Assembly (NCBI RefSeq): GCF_000143415.4
Contig: NW_003314267.1
Coordinates: 3,489,858-3,553,857 of the forward strand
Direction: 5' to 3'
Source of the DNA: Selaginella moellendorffii
Lineage: Eukaryota > Streptophyta > Lycopodiopsida > Selaginellales > Selaginellaceae
Length of the DNA: 64,000 nucleotides
Positions 44,321-54,674 of this stretch are shown here, in pieces. Under the pieces are notes generated by a model. It was not told the DNA's origin and made no database searches. It worked only from the letters and a program-made list of their open reading frames with translations. The position numbers and the translations under genes are program-made. The first letter of the stretch is position 1. Each line of letters starts with the position of its first letter.

Positions 44321-44495
44321 TGTAAGGTCCAAGTGTACGACTACGATGCCGTATACTAATATTAGCATAGTGGGATTTGGTAACCGTTGGATTGGTTTCA
44401 ATCTAAAGCACTCGCTCTTGTATATAAACTAGAGTTTTTGGGCTAATTGATATGCATATTTTCTATATTCCTTTTCCATATTCCATGCACTCACA
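44321..44495 (+). repeat. 3' LTR of the split gypsy element
   Basis: 175 bp, TGTAAGGTCCAAGTG...CACTCACA. Compared with the 5' LTR it keeps a longer TATATAAACTAGAG segment. Confidence 0.8.
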
Positions 44496-45289
44496 ACTTG
44501 AATTTTCTTAGCTATCAATTATAATATTATATAATAGATTATAATAATATTTATATCAGCTTATTGTACTTCAACAAAATCTATACTAATAAAATAATAA
44601 AAACAGCTTGTAAGAAAATCATATATTATGTAATTTTGTATTAAAATAATAATAGTAGAGTTTCAATTATAAATTTATTAAGTTTAATTTGTAATAATTT
44701 ATTTGTGATAATTATCTAAATATGTTAGTAAGAGTTATAGTGTAAGTGAATATGAGAATATAAAGTTTTTTTCACTAGCACAATTTCTATATTACACTCT
44801 TAGTCCTTATGACCCACCTAGGAATGTATAAATTATTGTCACCATTAATAAAAATGCTTATGTTACTTTTGAAAGAATAGTCTAGAGTAAAAAACAATAG
44901 TGTAGAGTAAAAGAAATGAAGAAATAAACAATATGATAAAAAGCACCAACTTTTGATGGCATTATAGTTTATATATTAATTCATATAAAAAAACTCTTTT
45001 TGCCTACTTATATCCCAATCCTCCTATATAAGAAGATCAAAGCATATTTTTATGGTGAATCTCCATTAGGAATTTTTAGAAGTTGTTTGTGCATAATAAT
45101 AATAGAAATCAAACTCTTTGAAAGACTCAAAGTAGTCTGACATCAAAGAATCAAGTCCATCTACACTTCTAATATTGAAAGGTAATCTTGCATGAAAGTA
45201 ATGGTTATAGATGAAAATACTAATTTGTAATTATAAGATCTGACATTGTCATTAATATATAATAGACTTTTCATTTCAAGTATGCTAGT
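44496..45289. other. AT-rich intergenic, nothing recognised
   Basis: No coding frame or repeat could be supported in this stretch. Confidence 0.5.
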
Positions 45290-45900
45290 GGGCAAGCTGC
45301 ACAGTAGCAGAGGAGTGAGCCTCCAGGCCGTGGCGTGCCAAACATTGTGGCAACTATGATGGATCGAGCAAGCCGCATGCAGTTTTTAAGAAACCTGTCC
45401 AGCTTAGAAAAATGAGAGTTTTTTCCTTGTTCAAAAAAAGTGCGTGGTACAGTCCGTATGAGTCCCTATTCCACCTGGCGGCTACAGCATAAACAAAACA
45501 GATGGCGCAGTGATCCTCTGCCTCCAAGTGTCCACCCGCTTAGTTTCAGCCGCTTCTTGCACGGGGTGCAAGCAACGAGCCGCCCAACAGTGCCGAGGCG
45601 ATGCTAAAACGTGTCCCAATGATCGACTCGATTAAACAAAGTCTAGAGCACTCTAAAAGCCCAACAAGCACTAAAAAGAAATATCAACAGTATCTTTTTA
45701 CTTCAAGCCATTCTAACAAAGCAAGTGATTGTCACAGGAGTCTGCAACTGCATCCCAAACCAGCCTCCTGTTTGCCACATCTATCTTCCCTCTCAAAATC
45801 TCATAGTGCTTCAAACTTCCACATGAATAAATCATGCCACGGAGGTAAACATTTACCTCTTCATCAGCTACACCTTGGACATATGTGGCAACAAAGCCGA
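45290..45900 (-). pseudogene. Duplicated 3' end of the F-box gene
   Basis: 45715-45870 matches 51912-52065, the last codons of the first F-box gene (LRGKIDVANRRLVWDAVA), and 45300-45620 matches its 3' flank (for example GAGCAAGCCGCATGCAG, AGTGCCGAGGCGA). The rest of the gene is absent, so this is a partial duplicate about 6 kb away from the source. Confidence 0.8.
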
Positions 45901-45949
45901 ATTTGAGTTTCAATGCCTTAGGTTATGAGATGAAGTGAAAAATCTTGAG

Positions 45950-46470
45950 TGTACAACCAAGGAGGGAAGAAATATGACTATGAAGCAACATCAAAATAGT
46001 CCTAGAATATCCAGAATCCCAAATTGAAACCATGCAGTATGTTAGTGACTTAATGTGAGAATATAAATACTTTATAAATTAGTATGTTATGAAGTTTGGG
46101 ATTAGATCTAAGTTGGACACAAGATAAAGAGTGCCACACTTAATGAGAAGGTGGACAATATCTCATGGCCATACTACTTCTAACCCCACTATCCCTATTA
46201 TGTATTTTGTACCCCCCCCCCCCCCTCCAATATAAGAGTATAACACTTTCTCTGTGGATATGTTTAATTGGCAATTCTAGTGATTTTTTATAAATAGCTA
46301 GCAAAATTGTAATAAATCCAACTCATGAGGCATGACAGTGAAAGTGTCATGTAGACATTGTAAGATATCATCTAGCAAATATTAAGGGACTAAAATACAT
46401 TTAGTATTAGAGGATTAGTCTCAACAAATACTATTGAACAAAAAGTCTTGTTACATATACAAAAATGATG
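45950..46470 (-). repeat. Degenerate solo-LTR-like copy of the nested-element LTR
   Basis: It follows the LTR A order: ATAGTCCTAGA, the GTGAGAATAT...GGATTAGATCTAAG segment, ACTATCCCTATTATG, a C tract, and CATCTAGCAAATATTAAGGGAC. It is strongly AT-shifted, hence old. Confidence 0.65.
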
Positions 46471-46589
46471 ATTTGAGTAGGTACATATATGGTTGCCATA
46501 ACTTCCCAAGTATCACTGGGTATTTGCTTGTACTATTTTATATTATATTATACTATTTGGTACCATGTTATACCTATTATACTATCTTG

Positions 46590-46618
46590 TACTATTATAT
46601 ATATATATATATATATAA
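46590..46618. repeat. (TA)n microsatellite
   Basis: About 12 TA dinucleotides in an AT-rich setting. Confidence 0.9.
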
Positions 46619-46639
46619 ATATAAGTGAAGCATATTAGT

Positions 46640-49600
46640 AATTTAAGGTTACATTTGAGTTAGTAGGGTTGATGTTAGCCTAATAAGTTGTTACTATGTA
46701 ACTATAGATATAAAATAAACCTCCCATAAGTTGCTATAAGTGGCAAATAGGCTAGTCTATTGTTGTTTAACACAACACTAGTAGATCTTTCCTACACATG
46801 ATTATTATTAGATCAATTAAAAATGTAAGGATTAATCTATTAGGTCAAGTAGTCATTATTATGCTCTTTCATTAATTTTTCTTAGGCTGGATTGAAAGTA
46901 GTGTGAATGCAAGCTTGAGATTTAGTTGAAGTTGAGTTCAAAAATAAAATCATCAAGGACAGAGGATTAACATGTAAATCATCTTCTCTCCTTCGAGTAC
47001 ATGATTTATAATGAGATGTAATCTCATTTTTTGTGTTCACATTATCTGATTAAGAGTCTCTATTTCAATACATGTTGGTTATACTAGTCTTATGACTGAT
47101 GTGCTATAGAATGAATAGCAATGAAGCAATAAACCCTTTTTGTTAGGCTTATCATTGGAAGACTTGTATTATAATAGGAAAAAAGAAAATATAATAAATA
47201 AATAAAATGAAATATGATGTTATAGTGAGAAAACACAATAAATACTTTCTTTTGTTATATTATGCTTGGTGGCAACTTATACTTTACATTTGGGTTAGAA
47301 TTTATAAAAGAGGTTATGAATTCCTGCTGATTTTGACTTTCTTAGTAATCTTATGGCTTAGTTGAGGATAGTGATGTCTAGCTTGATTGTTTATGCTTAA
47401 GATGTTAGTATATATACTATTGATATGTTTATTGTACTTATACAAGTCTAACTAATGGTTTTCAATTTAGTTTTGATTGAGTGTTAATTATTCATAGTTA
47501 GCATCTTTAGTCAAGTTTAGAACTATTGGATAAATATATTGGTGGGCTTATTGTTCTTAGATTGAATTTAAAAAGTTATTTAGTCTGTACTTATTTTTAT
47601 TTCTATATGTTATACTTGGACTTGTTAGACAAGTATATAGCTCAATTATGTGAATAATAAGCATGGTGGTTAGGTCTTATTGAAGAGTGATTGTTAGTTG
47701 TTTTACACTTAGTAATTATTTGTAACTTAGTTGTAATCAAATTTGATAATATTCACACTTTAATAAGTATATCACTATTAAATCATCATAGAGTAAAACA
47801 ACAATCCAGGGGTATCAGAAATTATTTGTTACCATGATGGTAAAAAATTGGTACTGCTAAGCCCTTTATCTCTCTATTTTAAAAACTAGTCATCATGTGT
47901 GCACTTAAAACAAAAGGGCACAAAGGAAATTCTAAGTTATTATTGAACCAATCATATTTAGCCTGATGATAAGAAATTTTTGTATTAGCTTGTATATACT
48001 AGTGTTTGGAACACAACTTGAGTCAGTCCTCTAAAATTAACTAGATAATAATTTATCATATACTTCTTACTATTGGGAACCTAAGGTTGAATACATGGCA
48101 GCAAGTTTTACTGCTAGAGAAATCGTCTAGCTGTGAAGAATTCTCTACAATCTAAAATAGCAATAGATAAAACTAATACCATTGTTTGTGATAATTAGAG
48201 CACCATTTACATGTAAAAAATCCAACGTTTCATATCTAGACAAAACACTTTGACATTTATAAAATGTCAAGGAAATCTAGATAGCTTCATTACCAAAATC
48301 AGTTTTTGAGAGCAGAAATCAAAACCATCAGTTTGATAGTAGTGTAAATTAAAATTTTAAACAAAAATTGTTTAGAAACTAAATTGAAACCATAAAAACT
48401 AATAAACCTTAGAATCTAAATTATTTAAAAAGAATAAAGAAGAAAATACTAAAAGCCCCCAAGAAAAACCATGAAAACCATGAAATTTTGAATTAGATAA
48501 AAATACTATCATTACCTTGAAATGTGGATTTTAATAAGGATAAATATTTTATTTAAACTTTAATTTAAAACATTATTGTGATTATATGTCTTTGTATCCC
48601 ATACTACATCATGTGGTGCAATTGATTTATATATTACAAAATTACAGTAATTTTGCATAATAGCATAAGTAAAAATAAAACAATCTGAACAATAATATTG
48701 TATTGACCATAAAGCTTTTTTATTTTCAGTATAAATTACAGAATTTCCATCAATTTGAGTTTTCCAATAACAAAACTTAAAATAATCTTCAGAGTTACTG
48801 GATTGCCATAAACGATATTTTCCTGAATAAAGTGAAGCTCTACAATTTGATTCAATGTAAAAAATATTTTTACCATTTGCAGAGATCAACATTTGATCTT
48901 TATAAAGTATATTATTTTCAAAAGCGGCATTTAAAGCATTTTTTGTTGTATCACAACCCATATATTCAGTGTAATTCATATAGAAATTAGTAATAGATGT
49001 TGTTTGACTGTTATTAAACCATAACAGAAAATTATATTGAAGTGTATATTTATCACCTATAATTTTACAAGACTTTGAACCTGTTTGAATCATAATTTTT
49101 TTATATAAATTTATTTTACTTCCAAAATTTCTTTTTAACAATTGACCAACAACACTATTACTCTCAGGTGAACATATTGATGGTTTACGTTGAATTTCTA
49201 CTGCAACTGCTCCTCTTTGAAAGTCAACATAAGTGAAATTATTAAAATCTGGTGGATAATCACCATATGTCTCAATTTTCTTAATAAGATATTGAAAACC
49301 ATGTTCTATAATATACTTCATCTCATTTTCAGTAAAAGTATTATTTTCACCCCATTCAACATATCCTATACAATAAATAATATTAATAGTTAGACTGAAG
49401 AAGAAAAGAAAAGAAAATATTCTAGCCATAAAATATATTTTGCACAAATTATTTAATATTTAAAAGTGGGTTAAGATATAGTTATCGATGGGAATACCAA
49501 GAAATACTCCCTATTGTTAAAATATTTTATTTGCAATAATAAAGGACGAAACATTTGTCCATCCTTGAAATGATGGAACTTCATTGTGGTCATAGGTTCA

Positions 49601-50350
49601 ATAGTTAGCTGCTAGATATATCACACATGACAAGTCATGACATCATGATGTTGTGACTTATCATAAAAATTTGGTGACCTTGATGATCATAATATGAAAT
49701 AGAGATGGTTTTATTCCAAGATTTGTAGGTAGGTCATATTGTCAAACATATGCTATATATCACCAGTTCTATAAGTCATCCCAAAATCAAAATTATCACC
49801 TAGTGCTAAGACTATCCTTGCCTTCTTGTAGCTAGAAAAGAACTACAGAATATTAAGCCATAAAAACATTATGAGAGGATGATACTATAGCCTGATGCTA
49901 TAAAACGGGATTCCCTACACATAAAAAGAACAAGAATGCTAAAAAGCTTGTAAAAATTGTTGTAAATAAAAATCTTATCAATGATATAAGTGTAAAAATT
50001 GCAACATACTATGTGCCCCTAGAGTTGAAGTTTGGTTGGGATTTCAACATTGGTGCAATCACTATAAAATTTTATATAGATGACCTATTTATCACTATAT
50101 TAAGCTTCAATTAAATAGATCTATGCATTATGAGCCACCAAGAAGTGGATAAAGTTTTGTAGAAGCTGAGCAAAAAGACCTAACTAACAAAGCAACATCA
50201 CTAATCACTAATGTTGATTTAGCTTGCTGGAACACTTAGAAGACACTCGATTTCCCATAGAGGCACAAAAATGCACTATAGCCTTGAATGGTTGTCCATA
50301 AGACAACACCTTCAATTCAATGCACTACATGAGTTACAACAAAACTCTTC
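46640..50350 (+). mobile_element. Ty1/copia debris and LTR-like repeat
   Basis: 46640-46880 is an LTR-like repeat found inverted at about 40300-40580. Near 48085-48260 the frame reads AEYMAASFTAREIV, then a spaced remnant of the copia RNase H end. Near 50065 FYIDDLFITI resembles the copia RT YxDD box. Stops are frequent. I do not see gag or integrase. Confidence 0.45.
48560..49429 (-). CDS. Secreted GNA-type lectin-like protein, 289 aa (paralogue of 20678-21556)
   Basis: I choose the ATG at 49427-49429 (MARIFSFLFFFSLTINIIYC), because the frame upstream has only a non-ATG start; this begins with a strong signal peptide. The N-terminal half keeps YVEWGENNTF, YVDFQRGAVAVEIQR and GSKSCKIIGDKYTLQYNFLLWF. 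The C-terminal half keeps MLISANGKNIFYIESNCRAS, LYSGKYRLWQSSNSEDYF, CYWKTQIDGNSVIYTENKKALWS and IMQNYCNFVIYKS. Paired cysteines (SNC, CYW, YYCSDC, NYC) match the first copy. It is intronless and AT-rich. Both copies have intact frames amid decayed transposons, which suggests purifying selection. Confidence 0.7.
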   Translation of the reverse strand: MARIFSFLFFFSLTINIIYCIGYVEWGENNTFTENEMKYIIEHGFQYLIKKIETYGDYPPDFNNFTYVDFQRGAVAVEIQRKPSICSPESNSVVGQLLKRNFGSKINLYKKIMIQTGSKSCKIIGDKYTLQYNFLLWFNNSQTTSITNFYMNYTEYMGCDTTKNALNAAFENNILYKDQMLISANGKNIFYIESNCRASLYSGKYRLWQSSNSEDYFKFCYWKTQIDGNSVIYTENKKALWSIQYYCSDCFIFTYAIMQNYCNFVIYKSIAPHDVVWDTKTYNHNNVLN

Positions 50351-50769
50351 AACTACGTCATAGGTATAAATTGGGTTTGCTTAATATTCTGTAATTCTTG
50401 CCTTTTGGTCGCTCTTTCTAGCTGCAGAAAGGCAGGGATAGTCTTAGCACTAGGTGACAATCTATTTTAGGCTAACATATAGGCCTAAAATCACAAATAT
50501 TAGCTTTAGTAGTCATCCTCGAACTTCAAATCTTGCATCTTAACTATATTTGCTTAATTCCAATCCTCTTGGCTTGGCCACCTTTTCCCTTTATTACAAT
50601 CTTTATATCACTTTTGTTGTTCCATGATTTTTCAAGTAATAGTGTAAGCAACTAAAGAAAACTACTATGTAGACTTTAACAAGGGAGCTGTTGAAATGAA
50701 AATTTAATGAATTAATTTACTACCATCAATATGTTCACAAGTAAATTATACTATTCTTGGCTTAACATT
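49430..50769. other. AT-rich, decayed; possible copia pieces only
   Basis: Upstream region of the second lectin and copia-like debris. No intact gene is seen. Confidence 0.5.
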
Positions 50770-51302
50770 AAGAAAATAATTTAAATATAGAATAAATACT
50801 TATAAAGAAACTTATGACTAAAACATGTTCAAAGTCTTGTAATATTGTGGATGAAATTATAATTCAATATAAGTTTTTTATAGTTCAGTAACAATCAAAT
50901 AGTAATTTTAACATATATATTTATAAAATGCCACTACATAAATGTTATATTGCAAAAAATAATTCATATACTGGTTTTAATAATGATATAGTTTTTAAGG
51001 AATAAGTGCAGATTTATTTGAATGAGTAAAAAATATTTTTTATTGAATAAAATTGGAAACCTTCTCTTTATTCCGGTATAAATCGTTTATGGCAATCTTA
51101 TAATTCTAAAAATTAATTTGAGTTATGTTATTGGAAAATTCAACTTTAAGAAAATTCTGTATTATATTCTGAAAATAAAATCAATAGAATACTATTGTGT
51201 AAATTGTTTTATTTTCACATATTGTATTATGGAGAATGATTTTAACTTTATAATACTATTAAAGATACAAAAAGTAATAATCATAAAAAATGTTTAAAGT
51301 AG
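50770..51302 (+). pseudogene. Broken third lectin copy in opposite orientation
   Basis: With several stops and frameshifts it reads CYIAKNNSYTGFNNDIVFK, KIFFIE-NWKPSLYSGINRLWQSYNS, FELCYWK and NSVLYSENK, ending NNHKKCLK, the same end as the copy at 20678. DNA similarity extends upstream (AAAGTCTTGTAATATTGTGG) and past the stop (AAGTAGTACTTAA), so it derives from that copy's lineage. The N-terminal third is missing. Confidence 0.8.
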
Positions 51303-51906
51303 TACTTAAGAAAAAATATTCTTGCATTTTGGTTTCTTTAAGAAACCTGAAGAATATCCAAATATATTCTATAGGATAATGATCATTTGTAATCAATTTT
51401 TATTGTTAATAATATGACTTATAAAACCTTTTAAAAAACTAAACATACAAAAACTATATTCATGTGAAAAGGCTTCTTTTATATCGAAGAGTTTTGGAAA
51501 ACATATAAACTCAAGCATACTCCTTGTCACATAGCCTCTCGAATCGCCTGCGAAATCGGATCTATCCCATGATGAATGAATGATTTATTCCTTCCTCCAG
51601 CGACAGACAGACAGTCTGGAATTTGTGCTGGAATCGTACCACAGTTCTCTACAGGGTACGAGTTTCGCTCCTATGCAGAGTTCACGTATTGTGATCGATG
51701 CCACAGGACCTGGAGGATCCACAGGCTGCTGCGTAGTAGTATCGAGCAAGCCGCGTGCAGCTTGTATAGAAACATGAGAAGAGTCTTTTCCTTGTTCGTC
51801 CCAGGAGCCCACACCGCCTCTAAGCCCCCATAGTGCGGAAGCACAACTTACAGTGCCGAGGCGAGCTAAAACGCGTCCCAGGAAGGACCATTGAGCTAGA
51901 GCTACT
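51303..51906. other. Intergenic and 3' flank of the F-box gene
   Basis: The part from about 51700 is duplicated at 45300-45620. No gene is seen. Confidence 0.5.
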
Positions 51907-52998
51907 TCAAGTCATTCTAACAAAGCAAGTGACTGTCACAGGAAAGGGAAACTCCGCAACTGCGTCCCAAACCAGCCTCCTGTTTGCCACGTCTATCTTC
52001 CCTCTCAAAATCTCAGAGTGTTTCAAACTTCCACTCGAATAAACCATCCTAGAGATTGCATAAATCGCGCCACGGATCACCAGCACTTTAAACCTGTCCG
52101 TCCTGGGCCACTTCTCGATCGCCACCCAAGCCTCTTGCACTGCTGAGTTATACCAGCGCATGGCCTCCCCTCCGTAGGAGATGACGTTCGTTCCCACCTC
52201 CATTGCAGGCTCAAAGCAATCACCGGAGACCACCTTCGTGGTCCGGAACTCTGGCTTCCCTGTTATCTGCTCTTGCGATTTCCACGCATTGGAGGCAGCC
52301 TCGTAGCGCATAAGTTCCATCGTTTTATCGTGAAAACCATACAAGATCTCGTCTCCAGCGGGCGAGAGCACCACCCCAGCGCCCGAGACAAACCATTTTT
52401 CAATGGTGTCGCAGGTTCCCGTCTCCATATCATATACTATCACGTCCAGCTTGACGGAAGGATGAATACCATAGACAGATCTCCTGTATTCCCAGCTGGA
52501 ATATATCTTGCCACCAAAGGCGATGGCGTCGAACCAGTTACTCGCCCTCCTAGCCGGCGTCCTGTCCCATGTCCACTTTGCACGGCCAATATCCAGCTTA
52601 AAGATGACATCTCTCGAGTGTGACCAGGACTTGCCCGGAGACAAAGTCCACACGAAAACCATCCCGGACCACGCCACCATCTGTGCTCGGCCCACTGGGA
52701 GCCCTTCTATCGGTGGGAGCCTTCGCCATGACCCCTGTGATCTGTCCAAAATGAGAATTTGGAGTACCTTGGAGTCGTTTCCCAGGCTCACGAGTGGAGT
52801 GCCTTGGAGGAGCGGGAGCTGGAAGTTGCGAGTGGTGTTAAGGAGATGAGCGTCGTATTGAAGAGCGCTGTCCATTAGAGCTCTCCAGGAGTTGGAGACT
52901 GCTCGGCACACCGGACGAGTATACCATGGCAACCTCGGTAGGATGTTCTCAAGAGCAAGCTCATCGCAGAGACCGGGAATGAGATCGCTATCGCTCAT
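51907..52998 (-). CDS. F-box/kelch-like protein, 363 aa
   Basis: The start is the ATG at 52996-52998 (MSDSDLIPGLCDELALENIL). Upstream the frame has no ATG, and a CTTTCAG acceptor at about 53014 suggests a 5' UTR intron. The N-terminal F-box reads ALENILPRLPWYTRPVCRAVSNSW and should bind SKP1 in an SCF ubiquitin ligase. The rest has degenerate kelch-type repeats (WRRLPPIEGLPVGRAQMV, KIYSSWEYRRSVYG, MELMRYEAASNAWKS, AMRWYNSAVQEAW, KVLVIRGAIYAIS, GKIDVANRRLVWDAV). The substrate is unknown. A paralogue lies directly upstream in the same direction. Confidence 0.85.
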   Translation of the reverse strand: MSDSDLIPGLCDELALENILPRLPWYTRPVCRAVSNSWRALMDSALQYDAHLLNTTRNFQLPLLQGTPLVSLGNDSKVLQILILDRSQGSWRRLPPIEGLPVGRAQMVAWSGMVFVWTLSPGKSWSHSRDVIFKLDIGRAKWTWDRTPARRASNWFDAIAFGGKIYSSWEYRRSVYGIHPSVKLDVIVYDMETGTCDTIEKWFVSGAGVVLSPAGDEILYGFHDKTMELMRYEAASNAWKSQEQITGKPEFRTTKVVSGDCFEPAMEVGTNVISYGGEAMRWYNSAVQEAWVAIEKWPRTDRFKVLVIRGAIYAISRMVYSSGSLKHSEILRGKIDVANRRLVWDAVAEFPFPVTVTCFVRMT

Positions 52999-53228
52999 AT
53001 CGCTCTTATCCTGAAAGCGAGTGTTAAAAACGGCCAGATCAAGAAAGAGCTCACAACGCACTCACAGATCTTCCGCCTTAGACCGCTATACTTTGAGCAC
53101 TATACTGCATCTGAAAAATCACAAGGAACAAGACGTGAGATAGAATACAAGAAAAAGAGGACAAACTTACATTGGTATAGCAGCGGCCAGCGGTGGAAAA
53201 ACCGAGACAAAGAGGGACATCCTCATAC

Positions 53229-54362
53229 TTATGTCATCCGAGTGAAGCAAGTGATCGCCACGGGAAAGCCAGCCACTGGTTCCCACACCATCCTCCTGCG
53301 TCCCACATCTATCTTTCCTTCGAAAATCTTGCAGCGTTTAATTTTCTTCGGATCGATCGACGTCGAGCCTGCGTACAGGACGCCCCGGATCACAAAAACC
53401 TTGAAACTCGCTGCTTCTTCGGGACTGTTCTCCGCAATCGCCATCCAAGTCTTTTGCACTGCCGAGTTATACCAGTGTATAGCATTGCCATCGAGGTAAC
53501 CGTAAGTGATGGCATTGATTCCCAGCTTCACTGGAGGATCAAAGCAATCACCACTCACTACCGTGAGCGTCGAGTTCCTGTGCTCTGTCTGCCTTGGTAT
53601 CTCCTCTTGCGGCTTCCACGTACTCGACGCAGCATCGTAACGCATAAGTTCCACTCTCTCCTTGTGCCACTGTAGACCATACAAGTTCTCGTCGCCAGCC
53701 GGCGAGAGCGCCACCGCAACGTTGGAAAAATTCCACTTTCCAATAGTGTTGTACGCGTCCACCTTCATATCAAATACTCTGACGTCCAGCTTGACAGGAG
53801 CACGGAGGCTGTAGGGAGATCCCCTGTTTTCCCAGGTCGAGTATATTTTGCCACTGAAAGCGATGGCGTCGAACCAGTTACTGGAGTTTTTGGCCGGAAT
53901 CACGTCCCACGTCCACTTAGCACCACCGACGTCGAGCTTAAAGATGAGATCTCTCGAAGGTGACCAGCACTTGCCTGGTGCCAAAGTCCACACGAGAACC
54001 GTGCCGGACCATGCAACAATCTTTGCTCGTCCCTCGGGTAGATTCTCTATCGGCGGGAGCTTCCGCCACACCTGTGACCCCTGTGACCTGTCCGAAATGA
54101 GAGCTTCGAGTACCTCGTATTCGTTTCCCAGACAGACCACTGGAGCGTCTCGGAGCAGCGGGAGCTGGACGTCGCGAGTTCTGCTGATGAGATGATCGTC
54201 GCGTAGAGTGCTGTCCACGAGAGCTTTCCAGGAGCTGGAGACTGCTCGGCACACCGGCCGAGTGTACCAAGGTAGCCTTGGTAAGATGTTCTCAAGCACC
54301 AACTCGTCGAAGAGGTCGGGAATGAAATCCATTTTGTTGTTCGTTTGCGAGGCAATCTCCAT
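53229..54362 (-). CDS. F-box/kelch-like protein, 377 aa (tandem paralogue)
   Basis: ATG at 54360-54362 (MEIASQTNNKMDFIPDL); the second Met (MDFIPDL) is an alternative that aligns better with the neighbour's start. The F-box VLENILPRLPWYTRPVCRAVSSSW is nearly identical to the downstream copy. Later kelch-like segments (WRKLPPIENLPEGRAKIV, VELMRYDAASSTWKPQ, AIHWYNSAVQKTWMAI, GKIDVGRRRMVWEPVAGFPV) are collinear. Both are intact, with divergence concentrated in the kelch part, as expected of a fast-evolving tandem family. Role: probable SCF substrate adaptor. Confidence 0.85.
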   Translation of the reverse strand: MEIASQTNNKMDFIPDLFDELVLENILPRLPWYTRPVCRAVSSSWKALVDSTLRDDHLISRTRDVQLPLLRDAPVVCLGNEYEVLEALISDRSQGSQVWRKLPPIENLPEGRAKIVAWSGTVLVWTLAPGKCWSPSRDLIFKLDVGGAKWTWDVIPAKNSSNWFDAIAFSGKIYSTWENRGSPYSLRAPVKLDVRVFDMKVDAYNTIGKWNFSNVAVALSPAGDENLYGLQWHKERVELMRYDAASSTWKPQEEIPRQTEHRNSTLTVVSGDCFDPPVKLGINAITYGYLDGNAIHWYNSAVQKTWMAIAENSPEEAASFKVFVIRGVLYAGSTSIDPKKIKRCKIFEGKIDVGRRRMVWEPVAGFPVAITCFTRMT

Positions 54363-54674
54363 TTATTGCTCCGCACTTGTGCACGATTTGTCAAACTTGT
54401 CGTCCAACTTGTCACCGTAGCGTTTCCGACAAGTGAAAAGCTTTCCTGAAAGCACATGTTATGAGACAGCAATTACGATTATCCACGCAAGTACTTACGA
54501 ATCAGCGTGTGTTTCCGGCGCCTTTCGGTGTCGATACTCTCGTAGGCCACGTATCGGCCTTGAGCTCTCAAAGTGATAGCTATAAAAGTAAATTCAACAT
54601 TATAGTAAGCCAATATAAAAGTCAGTGAAGATTTACGCGTATCTCTCTCGACGACGACGACGGACCTCAATTTG

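Larger units (their letters stand above)
25388..44495 (+). mobile_element. Short-LTR Ty3/gypsy element split by a 13.9-kb nested insertion
   Basis: The 5' LTR is 25388-25546 and the 3' LTR 44321-44495. A possible 4-bp target duplication ACTT flanks the pair. The left half (gag, protease, RT, start of RNase H) runs to 28182. The right half (rest of RNase H, integrase, C-terminus) resumes at 42093. Without the insertion the element is about 5.2 kb. Many in-frame stops are present. Homology with the 16.1-19.3 kb copy shows exactly where the frame is interrupted. Confidence 0.85.
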
